Positions 1-9,646 of a DNA stretch of 64,000 nt are shown piece by piece (positions within the stretch are counted from its first letter, which is position 1; every line of letters begins with the position of its first letter). The DNA is from JANRIG01 sp033765235 (lineage in GTDB: Bacteria > Bacteroidota > Bacteroidia > Cytophagales > UBA9547): assembly GCA_033765235.1 (NCBI GenBank), contig JANRIG010000019.1, forward strand, positions 62,001 through 126,000. Direction: 5' to 3'. The notes beneath the pieces are model-generated. The model ran no database searches. It had not been told where the DNA came from and was given only the letters and a program-made list of their open reading frames with translations. The translations under genes and the position numbers were made by a program.

Positions 1-125
1 CCACTTATGCCAACCCGCAGACCACCCTGTAAATATATATCATCCTGAAAGCGAATACCTTAAAGGACTGCTGCTGTATGTAGATTGAATAATAAATGTA
101 TTGATTGACTAATGACAAGAAGAAT

Positions 126-157
126 TTTGTGATTATTATGAATAATTAATAATTTTG
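126..157 (+). promoter_or_regulatory. Bacteroidota-type promoter of the queD-like gene
   Basis: TTTG lies at 126-129 and TAATTTTG at 150-157, with exactly 20 bases between them. This matches the known Bacteroidota consensus (TTTG at about -33, TAnnTTTG at about -7). It would start transcription near position 164, about 48 bases before the ATG at 212. The motif is seen; its use is inferred. Confidence 0.65.
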
Positions 158-211
158 TGATGCAAATAAATATCAGTAGCAGCTTACCTGATAAAAAACA
201 AAAACTGAAAT

Positions 212-649
212 ATGGTATATGTGTCAAGAAAAGAGCATTTTAATGCTGCACACAAGTTGTATAACGACAATTGGACCAAGCAAAAAAATGAAGAAATATT
301 TGGCAAATGTGCCAATGAATACTTTCACGGTCATAATTTTGAAATAATAGTCACAGTAAAAGGCACCCCCCACCCAGATACAGGGTTTGTGGTAGATATG
401 AAAAAGCTGGGCGATATTATGACAGACAAAATCATCAATGCAGTGGACCATAAAAATATAAACCTACAGGTGAGTTTTATGCAAGGCAAAATATGCAGTT
501 GTGAAAATATGGTAGTAGAATTTTGGAAAATACTTGAGCCGGAGGTGAACAGCATATCAAACGGAAGGCTATACTCTATAAAACTGTACGAAACTCACAA
601 AAACTATGTAGAATATTTCGGACCTCACAATACACCTTATGAAGTATAA
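212..649 (+). CDS. queD: 6-pyruvoyl-tetrahydropterin synthase / 6-carboxytetrahydropterin synthase family protein
   Basis: This 145-residue protein belongs to the PTPS/QueD fold, which converts dihydroneopterin triphosphate to 6-carboxytetrahydropterin (queuosine route) or 6-pyruvoyl-tetrahydropterin. The zinc ligands are visible: H14 in the HFNAAH segment, and H39 and H41 in the HGH motif. A catalytic-type C33 sits six residues before the HGH. The VDHKNIN segment around residue 78 and a C-terminal YETHKNYVEYFG segment also fit the family. The length is normal. The C-x5-HGH spacing is that of the broader PTPS group rather than the C-x3-HGH of E. coli QueD, and no other queuosine or biopterin genes are in view, so the exact product is uncertain. 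A well-spaced promoter precedes it. Confidence 0.85.
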   Translation: MVYVSRKEHFNAAHKLYNDNWTKQKNEEIFGKCANEYFHGHNFEIIVTVKGTPHPDTGFVVDMKKLGDIMTDKIINAVDHKNINLQVSFMQGKICSCENMVVEFWKILEPEVNSISNGRLYSIKLYETHKNYVEYFGPHNTPYEV

Positions 650-728
650 TTAGATTATAAAAAATACAAAAATATGCCTCCTGATTATACTTGATATTGT
701 GCATACAAATAAATAAAAAAATAATACA

Positions 729-1838
729 TTGAAATATTACATAATAGCCGGTGAAAAATCGGGCGATATGCATGGGGCAAATCTTATGGTAGAAATCAAA
801 AATGCAGATGCTCAGAGTGAGTTTAGGTATTTTGGGGGAGACCTTATGAAAGCCCAAGGTGGCGATCTTGTGCAACATTACAAAACCATGTCATACATGG
901 GATTTTTGGAGGTAATTAATAATATAGATAAGATATATCAAACTCTTGAGCGTTGCAAAAAAGACATTGTCAATCACCGCCCCGATGTATTAATATTGAT
1001 TGACTACTCAGGCTTTAACCTACGTATTGCTAAGTTTGCAAAAAGACATGGCATAAAGGTATATTACTATATATCGCCTAAGATATGGGCATGGAACAGG
1101 TCGCGTGTGCACTACATCAAAAAGTATGTAGACCGCATGTTTGTAATACTACCTTTTGAAAAAGATTTTTACAAAAAATATAATATTGAGGTAGACTATG
1201 TAGGCAATCCTATACTCGATGCCATACACAAACATCATGTAAATACTAATTTTAGGTTTGATAATCAATTAGATATGCGCCCTATTATAGCTGTGCTGCC
1301 CGGCAGCCGCCCACAGGAGATAGAGTATATGCTGCACTTCATGGTAAGTATCATACCTGCATTTCCCGATTTTCAGTTTGTAGTTGCAGCTGTGAATAAT
1401 ATAGATAAATATCACTACGAAGCTTACCGCCGCAATGATAAAGTGTATATAATATATGACCAAACATATGATATACTCTCGCAATCACAGGTAGCCATAG
1501 TGACTTCAGGCACCGCAACCTTGGAGACAGCCCTATTCAATGTACCACAGGTAGTGTGCTACAACACAAGTGCTATTACTTACATCATAGGCAGGCTGCT
1601 GATTAAGGTAAAATATATTTCGCTGGTGAACCTGATAGCCGATCGCTCTGTGGTGAAAGAGCTTATACAAGATGAATTTTCGCCGGCAAACATCATACTA
1701 GAAATTAAGAAAATATTACAAAACTCAGATTACAAAAACTCCATGCTCAAAGGATATGATGAAGTAATAGATAAGATAGGTAAGATTGGTGCGTCGCACA
1801 CTGCTGCACAGCTGATGGTGAAGTATTTGGGTAGCTGA
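729..1838 (+). CDS. lpxB: Lipid-A-disaccharide synthase (starts with TTG)
   Basis: LpxB condenses UDP-2,3-diacylglucosamine with lipid X to form the lipid A disaccharide at the inner membrane. The protein has 369 residues, close to the usual length. The family N-terminus IIAGEKSGDMHGA is at residues 5-17, the SPKIWAWN segment near residue 116, the LPGSRPQEIE segment near residue 190, and TSGTATLETAL near residue 260. The start is the TTG at 729: translation begins exactly at the conserved N-terminus and no ATG lies close by. The gene stands 79 bases after the queD-like gene on the same strand. Its other lipid A partners are not in the window. Confidence 0.95.
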   Translation: MKYYIIAGEKSGDMHGANLMVEIKNADAQSEFRYFGGDLMKAQGGDLVQHYKTMSYMGFLEVINNIDKIYQTLERCKKDIVNHRPDVLILIDYSGFNLRIAKFAKRHGIKVYYYISPKIWAWNRSRVHYIKKYVDRMFVILPFEKDFYKKYNIEVDYVGNPILDAIHKHHVNTNFRFDNQLDMRPIIAVLPGSRPQEIEYMLHFMVSIIPAFPDFQFVVAAVNNIDKYHYEAYRRNDKVYIIYDQTYDILSQSQVAIVTSGTATLETALFNVPQVVCYNTSAITYIIGRLLIKVKYISLVNLIADRSVVKELIQDEFSPANIILEIKKILQNSDYKNSMLKGYDEVIDKIGKIGASHTAAQLMVKYLGS

Positions 1839-1855
1839 TATACAATATTTTTGAA

Positions 1856-2982
1856 TTAGTTTGAAAGCAACGTTCTGTAATTTTTTGGGGATATTACCTG
1901 AAATATTGCATCGGGATACCCACCTTTGAATGCATTAGGTATTTTTACTTTTGCATCGGGGTTCCATTTGTATTCAAACGCATATATTTTGCCATCTCTT
2001 TCTTCTATGAGGACTATTTATTGCTGCTGATAGGTATGCCAAAAGTAATGATTGGCACCTTTGCTATTGTTTTTCATGTACTTCATGCGCTCAAGCACAC
2101 AAAAGTTTTCCCAAAGTGCACCTACATCTGTTCTGTTTACCATTGGTTGATAATTTTGAATAAGGCTATTTCTAATACCTAAGTCAAAAAAATAGTACTT
2201 TTGGCTATGTGCAAGTTCATTGCGAAGGTTGCGACTGAATGTACCCAATTTAAAAATCACAAAATGAGTGTTCAAGTATGGTAATATATCTCTGAATAGT
2301 TTCAACGGATACTCTGACGTGATTTGCCAGCTCGTTAAATGATACTTGATTGCCCAGCTGCAATGCCAAGACTTTCAATATTTTGATAAGTATTTGAGGG
2401 TTCTTAATATTTTCAAATTGCAAAGCATCGAGTTATAGATAGTCGGTGGCTATGGAATCGAGCAAGGTAGTTTTTTCTTCATAACTTCTAAAAACTATGT
2501 CAGGATACATACCAAATCTGAAAAAATCTTCTAAATGCTCGTCGAGCCATAGTGCACCCTTGTATTTTTCTAATTCTTGGAGAGAAAGCGGGTAGAGTAC
2601 AATTTTTATGTTCCTGCCTGTGAGTGCTTAGGTCACTTCATTGGTCAGGTCAAAGCAGCTGGAGCCTGTGGCTATCACTTGCACATCAGGATATGTATCG
2701 TGCAGCAATTTTAGTACTACGCCTATTTGGTATATTTTTTGAGCTTCGTCTAATATTACGAGTTTATGGGTGCCTATATAGCTCCGTATTTGCTCAATTT
2801 GTTGTGTTTCTAATAGTTCTTTTATTTGAGCTTTTTCACAATTTATATAAACCTCTTTTAGAGTTATTGGTCAAGTATTTGCACATGGTTGATTTACCTA
2901 CTTGTCTAGCACCCTACAAAATCAATACTTTTCGTTTGTATAACCATGAATTTAAGATGGTTATAATAGTTCTTTGTACCAT
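1856..2982 (-). pseudogene. Decayed AAA_14 / DUF4143 ATPase
   Basis: Read from the ATG at 2982, the minus strand gives MVQRTIITILNSWLYKRKVL and then an in-frame TAG directly before a Walker A sequence (GARQVGKST). Further on come a DEAQK Walker B region, an IATGSSCFDL segment, an LTGR box preceded by another stop, and a DUF4143 half with FFDLGIRNSLI and FWHTYQQQ. This is the standard order of the AAA_14 plus DUF4143 ATPases that are abundant as accessory genes in Bacteroidota. At least four in-frame stops are visible, among them one inside Walker A context and one after YQQQ at about 2015. A frameshift is needed around 2260-2300 to join the two halves. The natural end EYKWNP...VISPKNYR runs to the TAA at 1856-1858. 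It cannot make a full protein. Confidence 0.85.
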
Positions 2983-3058
2983 TTTTTCGCCTTATTAATT
3001 TTATTAAATCGACAAATTTAGTAAAATTTATCAACTATACATTAATAGCATAAATACA

Positions 3059-6000
3059 TTAAATTGGTTTTACTTCTGTTTTTTCGGTAATACTTTTAAG
3101 TTTTATGAGTACAGAAGTGCCTTGAGCGGGGTAGCTGTAGAGGTGTATAGTGCCTTTGAGCATTTGTACAATTTTGCTGGATATGTATAGTCCAAAACCG
3201 TTGCCCTTGGAGCGAATGGTGGCTTTATAAAACATATCAAATACTTTGTCTTGCACAGACTGAGGAATACCTATACCTTCATCAGATATTAATATTTTGA
3301 GAGTACCTTTATATACTTTGGCATCTATATGAATAGAGGTGCCTTCGTCTGAAAAGTCAATGGCATTTTTGATAATATATGATAGCAATACGCTAAGCAG
3401 CCCTTGGTCTGCCATGAAAGGTTCGTTTTGCTCTATGTGCGTTACTATATGATATTTATGGATATTGGTAGTATGTTTAAGTTTTTCAGTGGCTTGCTCT
3501 ACACACAGACTTAAGTCTATTTTATCAATATATATATCAGAATTTTTAATGTCTGATACTTTGAAAAAATCTTTAAGAATAGAGTCTAACTTATTCACCG
3601 TCTGCATAATGAGGGTTAAGTATCTTTTTTGGCTTTCAGGATTTGTGTCTATGAGGGCTACATTTACAAGACCTTGTATTGTAGAGGAGGGACCGCGTAG
3701 GTCATGGTATGAGCGCCACAGCAGATTATTGAGGTCGTCATTTATGTTTTTGAGTTCTATTTCATTTTCCAAAAGTTTTTTTTCGGCAATTTTTCTTTCA
3801 TTTATCTCATTTTCGAGTACCTTTTTATCATTTTCCAATTTGTTTTTTAGCAACTCCAGTCTACGTGTACGCAGTACAAATGCAAAGTAAATGCCTGAGC
3901 CAAGCAATAGGAATACTAAAGTGTTGAACCAAAGAGTTTGCCAAAAAGGGGGCTTTATTTCAAAGTCAAAGGTGGTAGGCGTTCTGTTCCATATACCATC
4001 ATTGTTGCACGATAGCACCATGAAAGTGTAGTAGCCAGGTGGTATATTAGAGTAGGTTACAAATGTTTCATCGGTCTCTACCGACCAGCCGTTGTCAAAG
4101 CCTTTAAGGTAGTATTTATATTTTACCTTTTCGGGGTCTGTAAGGCATATGCCTTTGTAGTGAAAGGTAAGATGATTTTGATGATAAGTGAATACCACTT
4201 GTGAGGGCAGGGTACTATTGGCAGATGATTTGCCCATTTGTGCCCAATCAATGGAGTTATAAAATAATTTAACGTCTGTGATATTGGTCTGTGCCTCAGT
4301 GGTATTTATGATGTCTTTGGAGGGGTCATATTTAAGCAGACCTTTGTTGGTGCCATACCATATATTACCAAATCTGTCTTTTTGTACAGCCAGTGAGTTT
4401 ATTTCAGCGCCTTGCATTTCGTCAGTATTGGCTATGAATTGTACTTGATTGTTGAGCAGGCTTAATTTTGATATTCCGTTTTTGTGCCCTATCCATAAGT
4501 TGTGTACATTGTCTATCACCAGGGTGTAACAAAAGTTGGACCCTAACCCATAGTTTGTAGTATAGTTTTCTACTATTTTACCATTTTTGTATTTGAATAA
4601 ACCCTGCCCGTTGGTAGCTACCCATATATTTTCATCTACATCTTCTATGAAGCAATTGGTATTGAGCCCTATGGCCAATGGAGAGGGGAGAGTGCTAAAA
4701 CTACCCTCCTTATATCTGGTAATGCCTGAGTTGTGGGTTGCAAACCACTGTACGTTTTTGGAGTCTGTATATATTGAGTAAATAAAGTTGTGAGAGAGCC
4801 CGTCTTGCATACCAAAGCGGTTAAATGTTTTATCGGTAAGATGGTATAAAAATGCATTGTTTTCGGATGCTATCCATATATTATGCAAGGTGTCTTGGGT
4901 CATATAGCGGCAGTTGTTAGAGAGCAAGTCGGCGCGTGTGTATAGCCAAGGCATAAAGTCTAATTTGTTTTTTTTGCTTTTGAGCACACCTATTCCTGAG
5001 GTGGCCAAGTATAGGTCTCCCAAGTGGTCTTTATATATGTAGTTTACATGGCAGTCTTTGAGTATGGTGTTATTTTTGGTATGTGTAAAATCTGCTTCAT
5101 AGTTGTACAATTGTACATTATTATCAAAGGCTATTAATATATTATTATCAGTCAAAAACTTGAAGCAGTTTATATTTTGATTGCCGGGCTCATCAAATGT
5201 AAAAAGTGTAAACACCTGTTTTTTGAGTTTATAAAGACCATTCCCAAATGTACCGTACCAATAGTTGTTTTCTTTATCCACCATTATGGACTTGACATTG
5301 AGTGAGCTCATCCCTGTGGCAGGTGCATATTTTTCTTTTATGAGCAGTGAGTCGTTGGAGAGGTACATTCTGAGCATGCCTTTTTCCTGCATGCTTACCC
5401 ATATGTCATGTGTGCCTGCCAGTGATTTTAAAAATATTAATTTACCATCAAAAAAGCCATCATGAGGCAAATGCTTTACAGCAGTTATCGTATATTTGTC
5501 AACATCAATTTTTAAGGTATATATCCCGTCATACTCTGTAGCAATTATAAAGTAGTTGTCAGATATATTCACAATATTTATGACAGACATGCCATCAAAC
5601 TCAGGTATTTTTTTATTTTTTTGATAATTTTTTTTATAATACAACCCATTATTACTTCCTATCAATATATTATTGCCTTCGCTCTCTGCCATACACCAAT
5701 ATATATCCTCTATATTAAATTCGTCCACCTTCAATAGTTTGTTGCCATCTTCAACTTTGAGCATACCGTTGCTTTGGGTGCATATCCATATATCTTGATT
5801 CTTTGTTTGAAAAAAAGAGTTTATTCTACTGTTACATATATTGTTTTGTGTTAATGGCTTCAATACTCCTGCATTGAGTCTTGATATACCACCTTGGTAA
5901 TGCCCATACCATAGCACCCCTTTTTTGTCTGTATATGAGCAATTTACAAAATTTTCAGCTAATCCTTGTTGGGTTTTGTAAAGTTCAAAGTTTTTGCCGT

Positions 6001-6208
6001 CGTATCGTGCAAGTCCTTCGGCAGTTCCTATCCATAAGTATCCGTCTTTAGTTTGGTTCAGGGTATATATATAAGGATGTGGTAAGCCATCGGTCACTGT
6101 GTATTGTTTGAATACAAATTTTTGAGCGTTGATAATATGACTGTATAATATGAAAAATAAGAGTTGATAGGCAACCCTAAAAATACTCTTATGGCATAAA
6201 GGGCTCAT
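3059..6208 (-). CDS. Reg_prop / Y_Y_Y sensor histidine kinase
   Basis: This 1049-residue membrane sensor starts with a signal-like segment (residues 1-28, ending INAQ). A periplasmic double beta-propeller of Reg_prop repeats follows, with the recurrent pattern DGLPHPYIY, GYLWIGT and GLARYDG, to about residue 690. A Y_Y_Y domain at about 695-770 comes next, then one transmembrane helix at about 775-797, a charged coiled coil, a HisKA box with phospho-acceptor H835 (YHDLRGP), and a HATPase domain with DEGIGI and GNGFGLY. Unlike hybrid two-component regulators of Bacteroidota it has no receiver or AraC domain, so its partner must be elsewhere. It begins only 8 bases after the stop of the secreted protein gene upstream and is the last gene of the adhesin operon, which suggests it senses something in that surface system. 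The ligand is unknown. Confidence 0.9.
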   Translation of the reverse strand: MSPLCHKSIFRVAYQLLFFILYSHIINAQKFVFKQYTVTDGLPHPYIYTLNQTKDGYLWIGTAEGLARYDGKNFELYKTQQGLAENFVNCSYTDKKGVLWYGHYQGGISRLNAGVLKPLTQNNICNSRINSFFQTKNQDIWICTQSNGMLKVEDGNKLLKVDEFNIEDIYWCMAESEGNNILIGSNNGLYYKKNYQKNKKIPEFDGMSVINIVNISDNYFIIATEYDGIYTLKIDVDKYTITAVKHLPHDGFFDGKLIFLKSLAGTHDIWVSMQEKGMLRMYLSNDSLLIKEKYAPATGMSSLNVKSIMVDKENNYWYGTFGNGLYKLKKQVFTLFTFDEPGNQNINCFKFLTDNNILIAFDNNVQLYNYEADFTHTKNNTILKDCHVNYIYKDHLGDLYLATSGIGVLKSKKNKLDFMPWLYTRADLLSNNCRYMTQDTLHNIWIASENNAFLYHLTDKTFNRFGMQDGLSHNFIYSIYTDSKNVQWFATHNSGITRYKEGSFSTLPSPLAIGLNTNCFIEDVDENIWVATNGQGLFKYKNGKIVENYTTNYGLGSNFCYTLVIDNVHNLWIGHKNGISKLSLLNNQVQFIANTDEMQGAEINSLAVQKDRFGNIWYGTNKGLLKYDPSKDIINTTEAQTNITDVKLFYNSIDWAQMGKSSANSTLPSQVVFTYHQNHLTFHYKGICLTDPEKVKYKYYLKGFDNGWSVETDETFVTYSNIPPGYYTFMVLSCNNDGIWNRTPTTFDFEIKPPFWQTLWFNTLVFLLLGSGIYFAFVLRTRRLELLKNKLENDKKVLENEINERKIAEKKLLENEIELKNINDDLNNLLWRSYHDLRGPSSTIQGLVNVALIDTNPESQKRYLTLIMQTVNKLDSILKDFFKVSDIKNSDIYIDKIDLSLCVEQATEKLKHTTNIHKYHIVTHIEQNEPFMADQGLLSVLLSYIIKNAIDFSDEGTSIHIDAKVYKGTLKILISDEGIGIPQSVQDKVFDMFYKATIRSKGNGFGLYISSKIVQMLKGTIHLYSYPAQGTSVLIKLKSITEKTEVKPI

Positions 6209-6216
6209 TTAACAGA

Positions 6217-7170
6217 TCAATTTTTTACACCTATTTTGTACTTATATTTAGGGATACCACCTATGGGAATGGTAAAAAATGGCATTTGCTTGCCATATTG
6301 GTTGGTAATTGATATTACAATGTTATTATTGAGCTTTTCTCTGAGTTTTATCACTTCTATATTGAGCGAAGTTTTGCGCTCATCATTTTCTATTTTGTGG
6401 TAGCTTACCGACCATTCATCGTCCTTAGAGCCTATGATACGCTCTCCCTTTTTGGATACAGATACCAAGCGCATATAGCAATCGTCGTCAAGGTCAAATA
6501 CGTGAATGTTTACCGCTATCACATCATCTGTCACAAAAGGATATATGTGAGATACATCACCTATTATTTCGCTTATTCTAAAGGTATACTCATAAGTGAA
6601 TACGTTACCTCCTTCCACAGGCTTGTTTTCATTGGGCAATGTAGACATGAAGTAGTTATAAAGGTTACCGCTAAGTCCGTCTTGCCCTTCTGCAATGATT
6701 TTGAAGACATATCCGCCAAACTCTTCTAATAGTTCGCCTTCGCTGGGGTTAAAAGGTCCAAAGTTGAACCATTTGCCATCATATTCAGGACTTCTGCCAA
6801 ATGTTTTTTGTGCCAATACAGTACCACTCTTGTAATTAGCTTCGGGGTCTGTGCTTTCCATATCTTTGCCTGTGTAGGCACCTTTGCCTCCTACCACGCT
6901 AAACTTGGTTTTAGACTCTGCATCTGATTTTAATTCATCAAATTTGCCTGATATATCGGGGTCAAATATTCTGAAATATATAGGTTGAGTAAGTTCTTTG
7001 GGTACTACAAAATACCATAATTGGGTAAAATCATCATCGCCCCATCGGGTTTGGCTCTGTTTGCTGAATGTGACCAAGTGCTTTATGTTTTCATCTTTAC
7101 CGGGCACAGGTTGAGCATTGCCATAATAAAATAAGAAGAGTAAAAGCAGACTAAATAATATTGATTTCAT
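6217..7170 (-). CDS. Secreted conserved protein of unknown function in the adhesin operon
   Basis: This 317-residue protein has a clear signal peptide (MKSILFSLLLLFLFYYGNAQ). I place the start at the ATG at 7170; an in-frame GTG 12 bases upstream would only add MLHF. The mature part is soluble and acidic, with segments such as WGDDDFTQLWYFVVP, FRIFDPD and WFNFGPFNPSEGE, no membrane helices and no enzyme motif that I recognise. The style resembles exported proteins found beside OmpA and SprF genes in gliding Bacteroidota, but I cannot name a characterised homologue. It lies 61 bases after the OmpA-family gene and 8 bases before the sensor kinase, so all are probably one transcript. A role as an adhesin accessory or a ligand of the kinase would be inference. 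Confidence 0.75.
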   Translation of the reverse strand: MKSILFSLLLLFLFYYGNAQPVPGKDENIKHLVTFSKQSQTRWGDDDFTQLWYFVVPKELTQPIYFRIFDPDISGKFDELKSDAESKTKFSVVGGKGAYTGKDMESTDPEANYKSGTVLAQKTFGRSPEYDGKWFNFGPFNPSEGELLEEFGGYVFKIIAEGQDGLSGNLYNYFMSTLPNENKPVEGGNVFTYEYTFRISEIIGDVSHIYPFVTDDVIAVNIHVFDLDDDCYMRLVSVSKKGERIIGSKDDEWSVSYHKIENDERKTSLNIEVIKLREKLNNNIVISITNQYGKQMPFFTIPIGGIPKYKYKIGVKN

Positions 7171-7231
7171 AAAATGCAGCACTGTAAAAGCTTATTTTTT
7201 GATAAATAAAATGATTTTTTTTTATATATTT

Positions 7232-9646
7232 TCAATTCTTTTTGTAAAGTTTAAATTCTACTCGCCTGTTTAGCTCCAAAAGTTGCCTGTTGGTAGTTGC
7301 AGGTCGCGTGTTTCCATATCCTACTGCCTGCAATCTGCTCTCATCACATCCTAATTTGAGCAGGTATTTTTTTACTGCATTTGCACGCTGCTCTGACAAT
7401 GTCTTATTATATTCTGCCGTGCCAGTATGGTCTGTGTGGCCTGATATTTCGTAGTAATATTCAGGGGTGTTATTAATAAATTCTGCCAATCTTTCAAGCT
7501 CCGGCATTGATTCTGAGGTGATTTCATACTTGTCAGGCGAAAAAAATATGTTGGTGAGTTTCATGGCGGTAGAGTCTTTCACAAGTTCTTGTGGCTCATA
7601 CATGATGATGGTGGTAGATATTTCGGAGTAGTCATTTTCTTTGCGCAGGTCTAAGTAGTTAGAAGCCGGAAAGTACCCTGTCATAGATGCTGAGTATCCA
7701 TACAAGTCGCCATCTGCAAAGTTTATTACAAAGTCACCTACAGGTCTGTTGCATACGAAAGAGCCGAGTGTGTCGCCGGTAGTCAAGCTTTCCCATCTCA
7801 GTGTTGCAGGCAGTTTTTCTCCGTTTTTGGTTATTATTTTACCTTTAAGAGATATTATGCGTATAGGTTTGAGATTGAGAGGCATAGGCACAAAAAATGT
7901 GGAGTCGTCACCCGATATTACTTTTCCATTTTTAGTGGCTATAAGTACTGCTTCCGTAAATCCTATTTTTTTTATTTTTTTCATGGTAGGGTATGCGTCG
8001 GCAGGTTTTTTGAAGCTGCCTGTAGTGTAGCCGAATACATCGCGGTCATAGTATTCATCTACTTTTATCACTCCTTCCAGTTTCTTAAATTCATGCTTGA
8101 TTGATTTTTGAGAAGTGGCAAGTTGTATTTTATATTCATTTCCTTCAGAGTCTTTGATGGAATATACCTTTTTGGCAGAGGCCATCATAGATATTTGTGG
8201 TGGACCTTGGCTCACCTTGCTTTTGTCATATATATTTTTTTTGAGCACCACCACATCTTTGGTCACACACAATTTGAATTTTTGCAAGGAGTTGTCCACT
8301 CCGTTGATAGTGAGTTTTAGTGTGTATTTACCAGTGTTATTAAATTTATAATTTACTTTTTGTCCGTTATAGGTTTTTCCTTCGCCAATATCCCATACAT
8401 ATGATTTTTCTACATAATCAGGTATTACTGAGGGGCTGGCATCTAAAGTGTATTCTTTGCCGGCAAGTAGCGTGTCGGGTAGGCTAAAGTATGGTCCTGA
8501 TATAGACTTTATTTCTATTTCATAGGTAGCTTCATTGAGATATACTTGGTCTGATATAAGGTCTACCACATTGAGTTGTACTTTGTATATGCCGGGTGTA
8601 GAGTAGCAATATCTTACTTCGTTGCCCTTTTTTTTGTGTCCGTCACCTAAGTCCCACTGGTATACCAAAGGTGAGGCTTCATCTCCTGTATTTATGGTAC
8701 CTTCTTCAAAAAATGTACGGCACAAGCTCCAGTTTTTGAGAGAGTCGCAAGGGGTTTGTATTTCATTGGTTTTTTCGAAATAAAATATATCATCATCATC
8801 GCCCCCGTTCACACGGTTAGATGAGAAATATCCGTTTACAAGTTCTGAAGTAGTGATATATCCAAAGTCGTGCGAGGGACTGTTATAAGGTGTCCCGAGG
8901 TTTTTCACATTTCTCCATTCAAATTGCTCATAGGTAGCACTATATATATCATACCCTCCTATGCCTTCGGACCTACCGTTGGAGGCAAAGTATAATATAT
9001 TATTTTCGAGTATGAATGGTGTAATCTCATTTTTGGGGGTGTTGATATTTTTGCCCAAATTTTTTGGTTTTGTCCATTTATTCTCTTTATAATAGGTAAT
9101 ATATAAGTCTGTACCACCCATACCTCCGGGCATGTTTGAACTGAAAATCATAAAACTTCCTGATGAGGCTATGGCAGGGTGCCCACATGAAAATTTTTCG
9201 TGGTTTACAGGATGCAATATTGCATTACTCCATCCATTTTTAGTCATGTTGCAGTAATAAATATTAAGTTTTGTATCGCTCCCTTCCACATCATTTCTTG
9301 TGAAATATATTCTGCTGGTATCTTTGGTAATAGATGCAGGCCCTTCAGACATTCCTGAGTTAATAGGTCTTGGCATCAATACAGGTTTTTTCCATTTATC
9401 AGATATTTTTGCGGCATAATATAAATCTGTAAGTGGGGTATCATCTTCCTCCGAAGTATATACTACACTCAAGTTAGACTGCCTGTTTGATACAAATAAT
9501 AATCCTCCTTTGTAGTAGATTGGGCTATGTTCGGCAGCACGTGTATTAAATGGTAAGCGTTTCACTTTCACCACTTTGCTGGTGTCTTGTGATTGTAAGT
9601 ATAATGCTATTAATAAAAAATAGGTATAGGTAATTAATTTTTTCAA
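7232..9646 (-). CDS. PD40 propeller / PKD / OmpA-family envelope protein (T9SS- or gliding-associated)
   Basis: The 804-residue exported protein combines several parts. A signal peptide occupies about 1-19. A WD40-like PD40 beta-propeller spans about 30-300 (FSSNMPGGMGGTDLY, FASNGRSEGIGGYDIY). Two PKD domains follow near residues 319 (YQWDLGDG) and 420 (YVWDIGEG), and a SPOR-like region sits near 490-590. The C-terminal OmpA peptidoglycan-binding domain has SGHTDHTG near 735 and NRRVEF near 795. The domain set resembles PorE-type T9SS proteins, which tie the secretion or motility machinery to peptidoglycan, although the usual TPR part is absent. The start is a TTG that overlaps the TGA stop of the sprF-like gene (TTGA, 9643-9646), a sign of translational coupling. 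Confidence 0.88.
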   Translation of the reverse strand: MKKLITYTYFLLIALYLQSQDTSKVVKVKRLPFNTRAAEHSPIYYKGGLLFVSNRQSNLSVVYTSEEDDTPLTDLYYAAKISDKWKKPVLMPRPINSGMSEGPASITKDTSRIYFTRNDVEGSDTKLNIYYCNMTKNGWSNAILHPVNHEKFSCGHPAIASSGSFMIFSSNMPGGMGGTDLYITYYKENKWTKPKNLGKNINTPKNEITPFILENNILYFASNGRSEGIGGYDIYSATYEQFEWRNVKNLGTPYNSPSHDFGYITTSELVNGYFSSNRVNGGDDDDIFYFEKTNEIQTPCDSLKNWSLCRTFFEEGTINTGDEASPLVYQWDLGDGHKKKGNEVRYCYSTPGIYKVQLNVVDLISDQVYLNEATYEIEIKSISGPYFSLPDTLLAGKEYTLDASPSVIPDYVEKSYVWDIGEGKTYNGQKVNYKFNNTGKYTLKLTINGVDNSLQKFKLCVTKDVVVLKKNIYDKSKVSQGPPQISMMASAKKVYSIKDSEGNEYKIQLATSQKSIKHEFKKLEGVIKVDEYYDRDVFGYTTGSFKKPADAYPTMKKIKKIGFTEAVLIATKNGKVISGDDSTFFVPMPLNLKPIRIISLKGKIITKNGEKLPATLRWESLTTGDTLGSFVCNRPVGDFVINFADGDLYGYSASMTGYFPASNYLDLRKENDYSEISTTIIMYEPQELVKDSTAMKLTNIFFSPDKYEITSESMPELERLAEFINNTPEYYYEISGHTDHTGTAEYNKTLSEQRANAVKKYLLKLGCDESRLQAVGYGNTRPATTNRQLLELNRRVEFKLYKKN

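Noticed and set aside
1..125. Short readings at the left edge, including a 28-codon plus frame (2-88) and a minus reading GIRFQDDIYLQGGLRVGIS
   Set aside because: Both are cut by the window edge or a stop and show no firm family match; no gene is called in 1-211.
2624..2998. A 124-codon plus-strand frame in the ATPase pseudogene
   Set aside because: The opposite strand carries recognisable Walker A and DEAQK motifs; the plus frame has no similarity.
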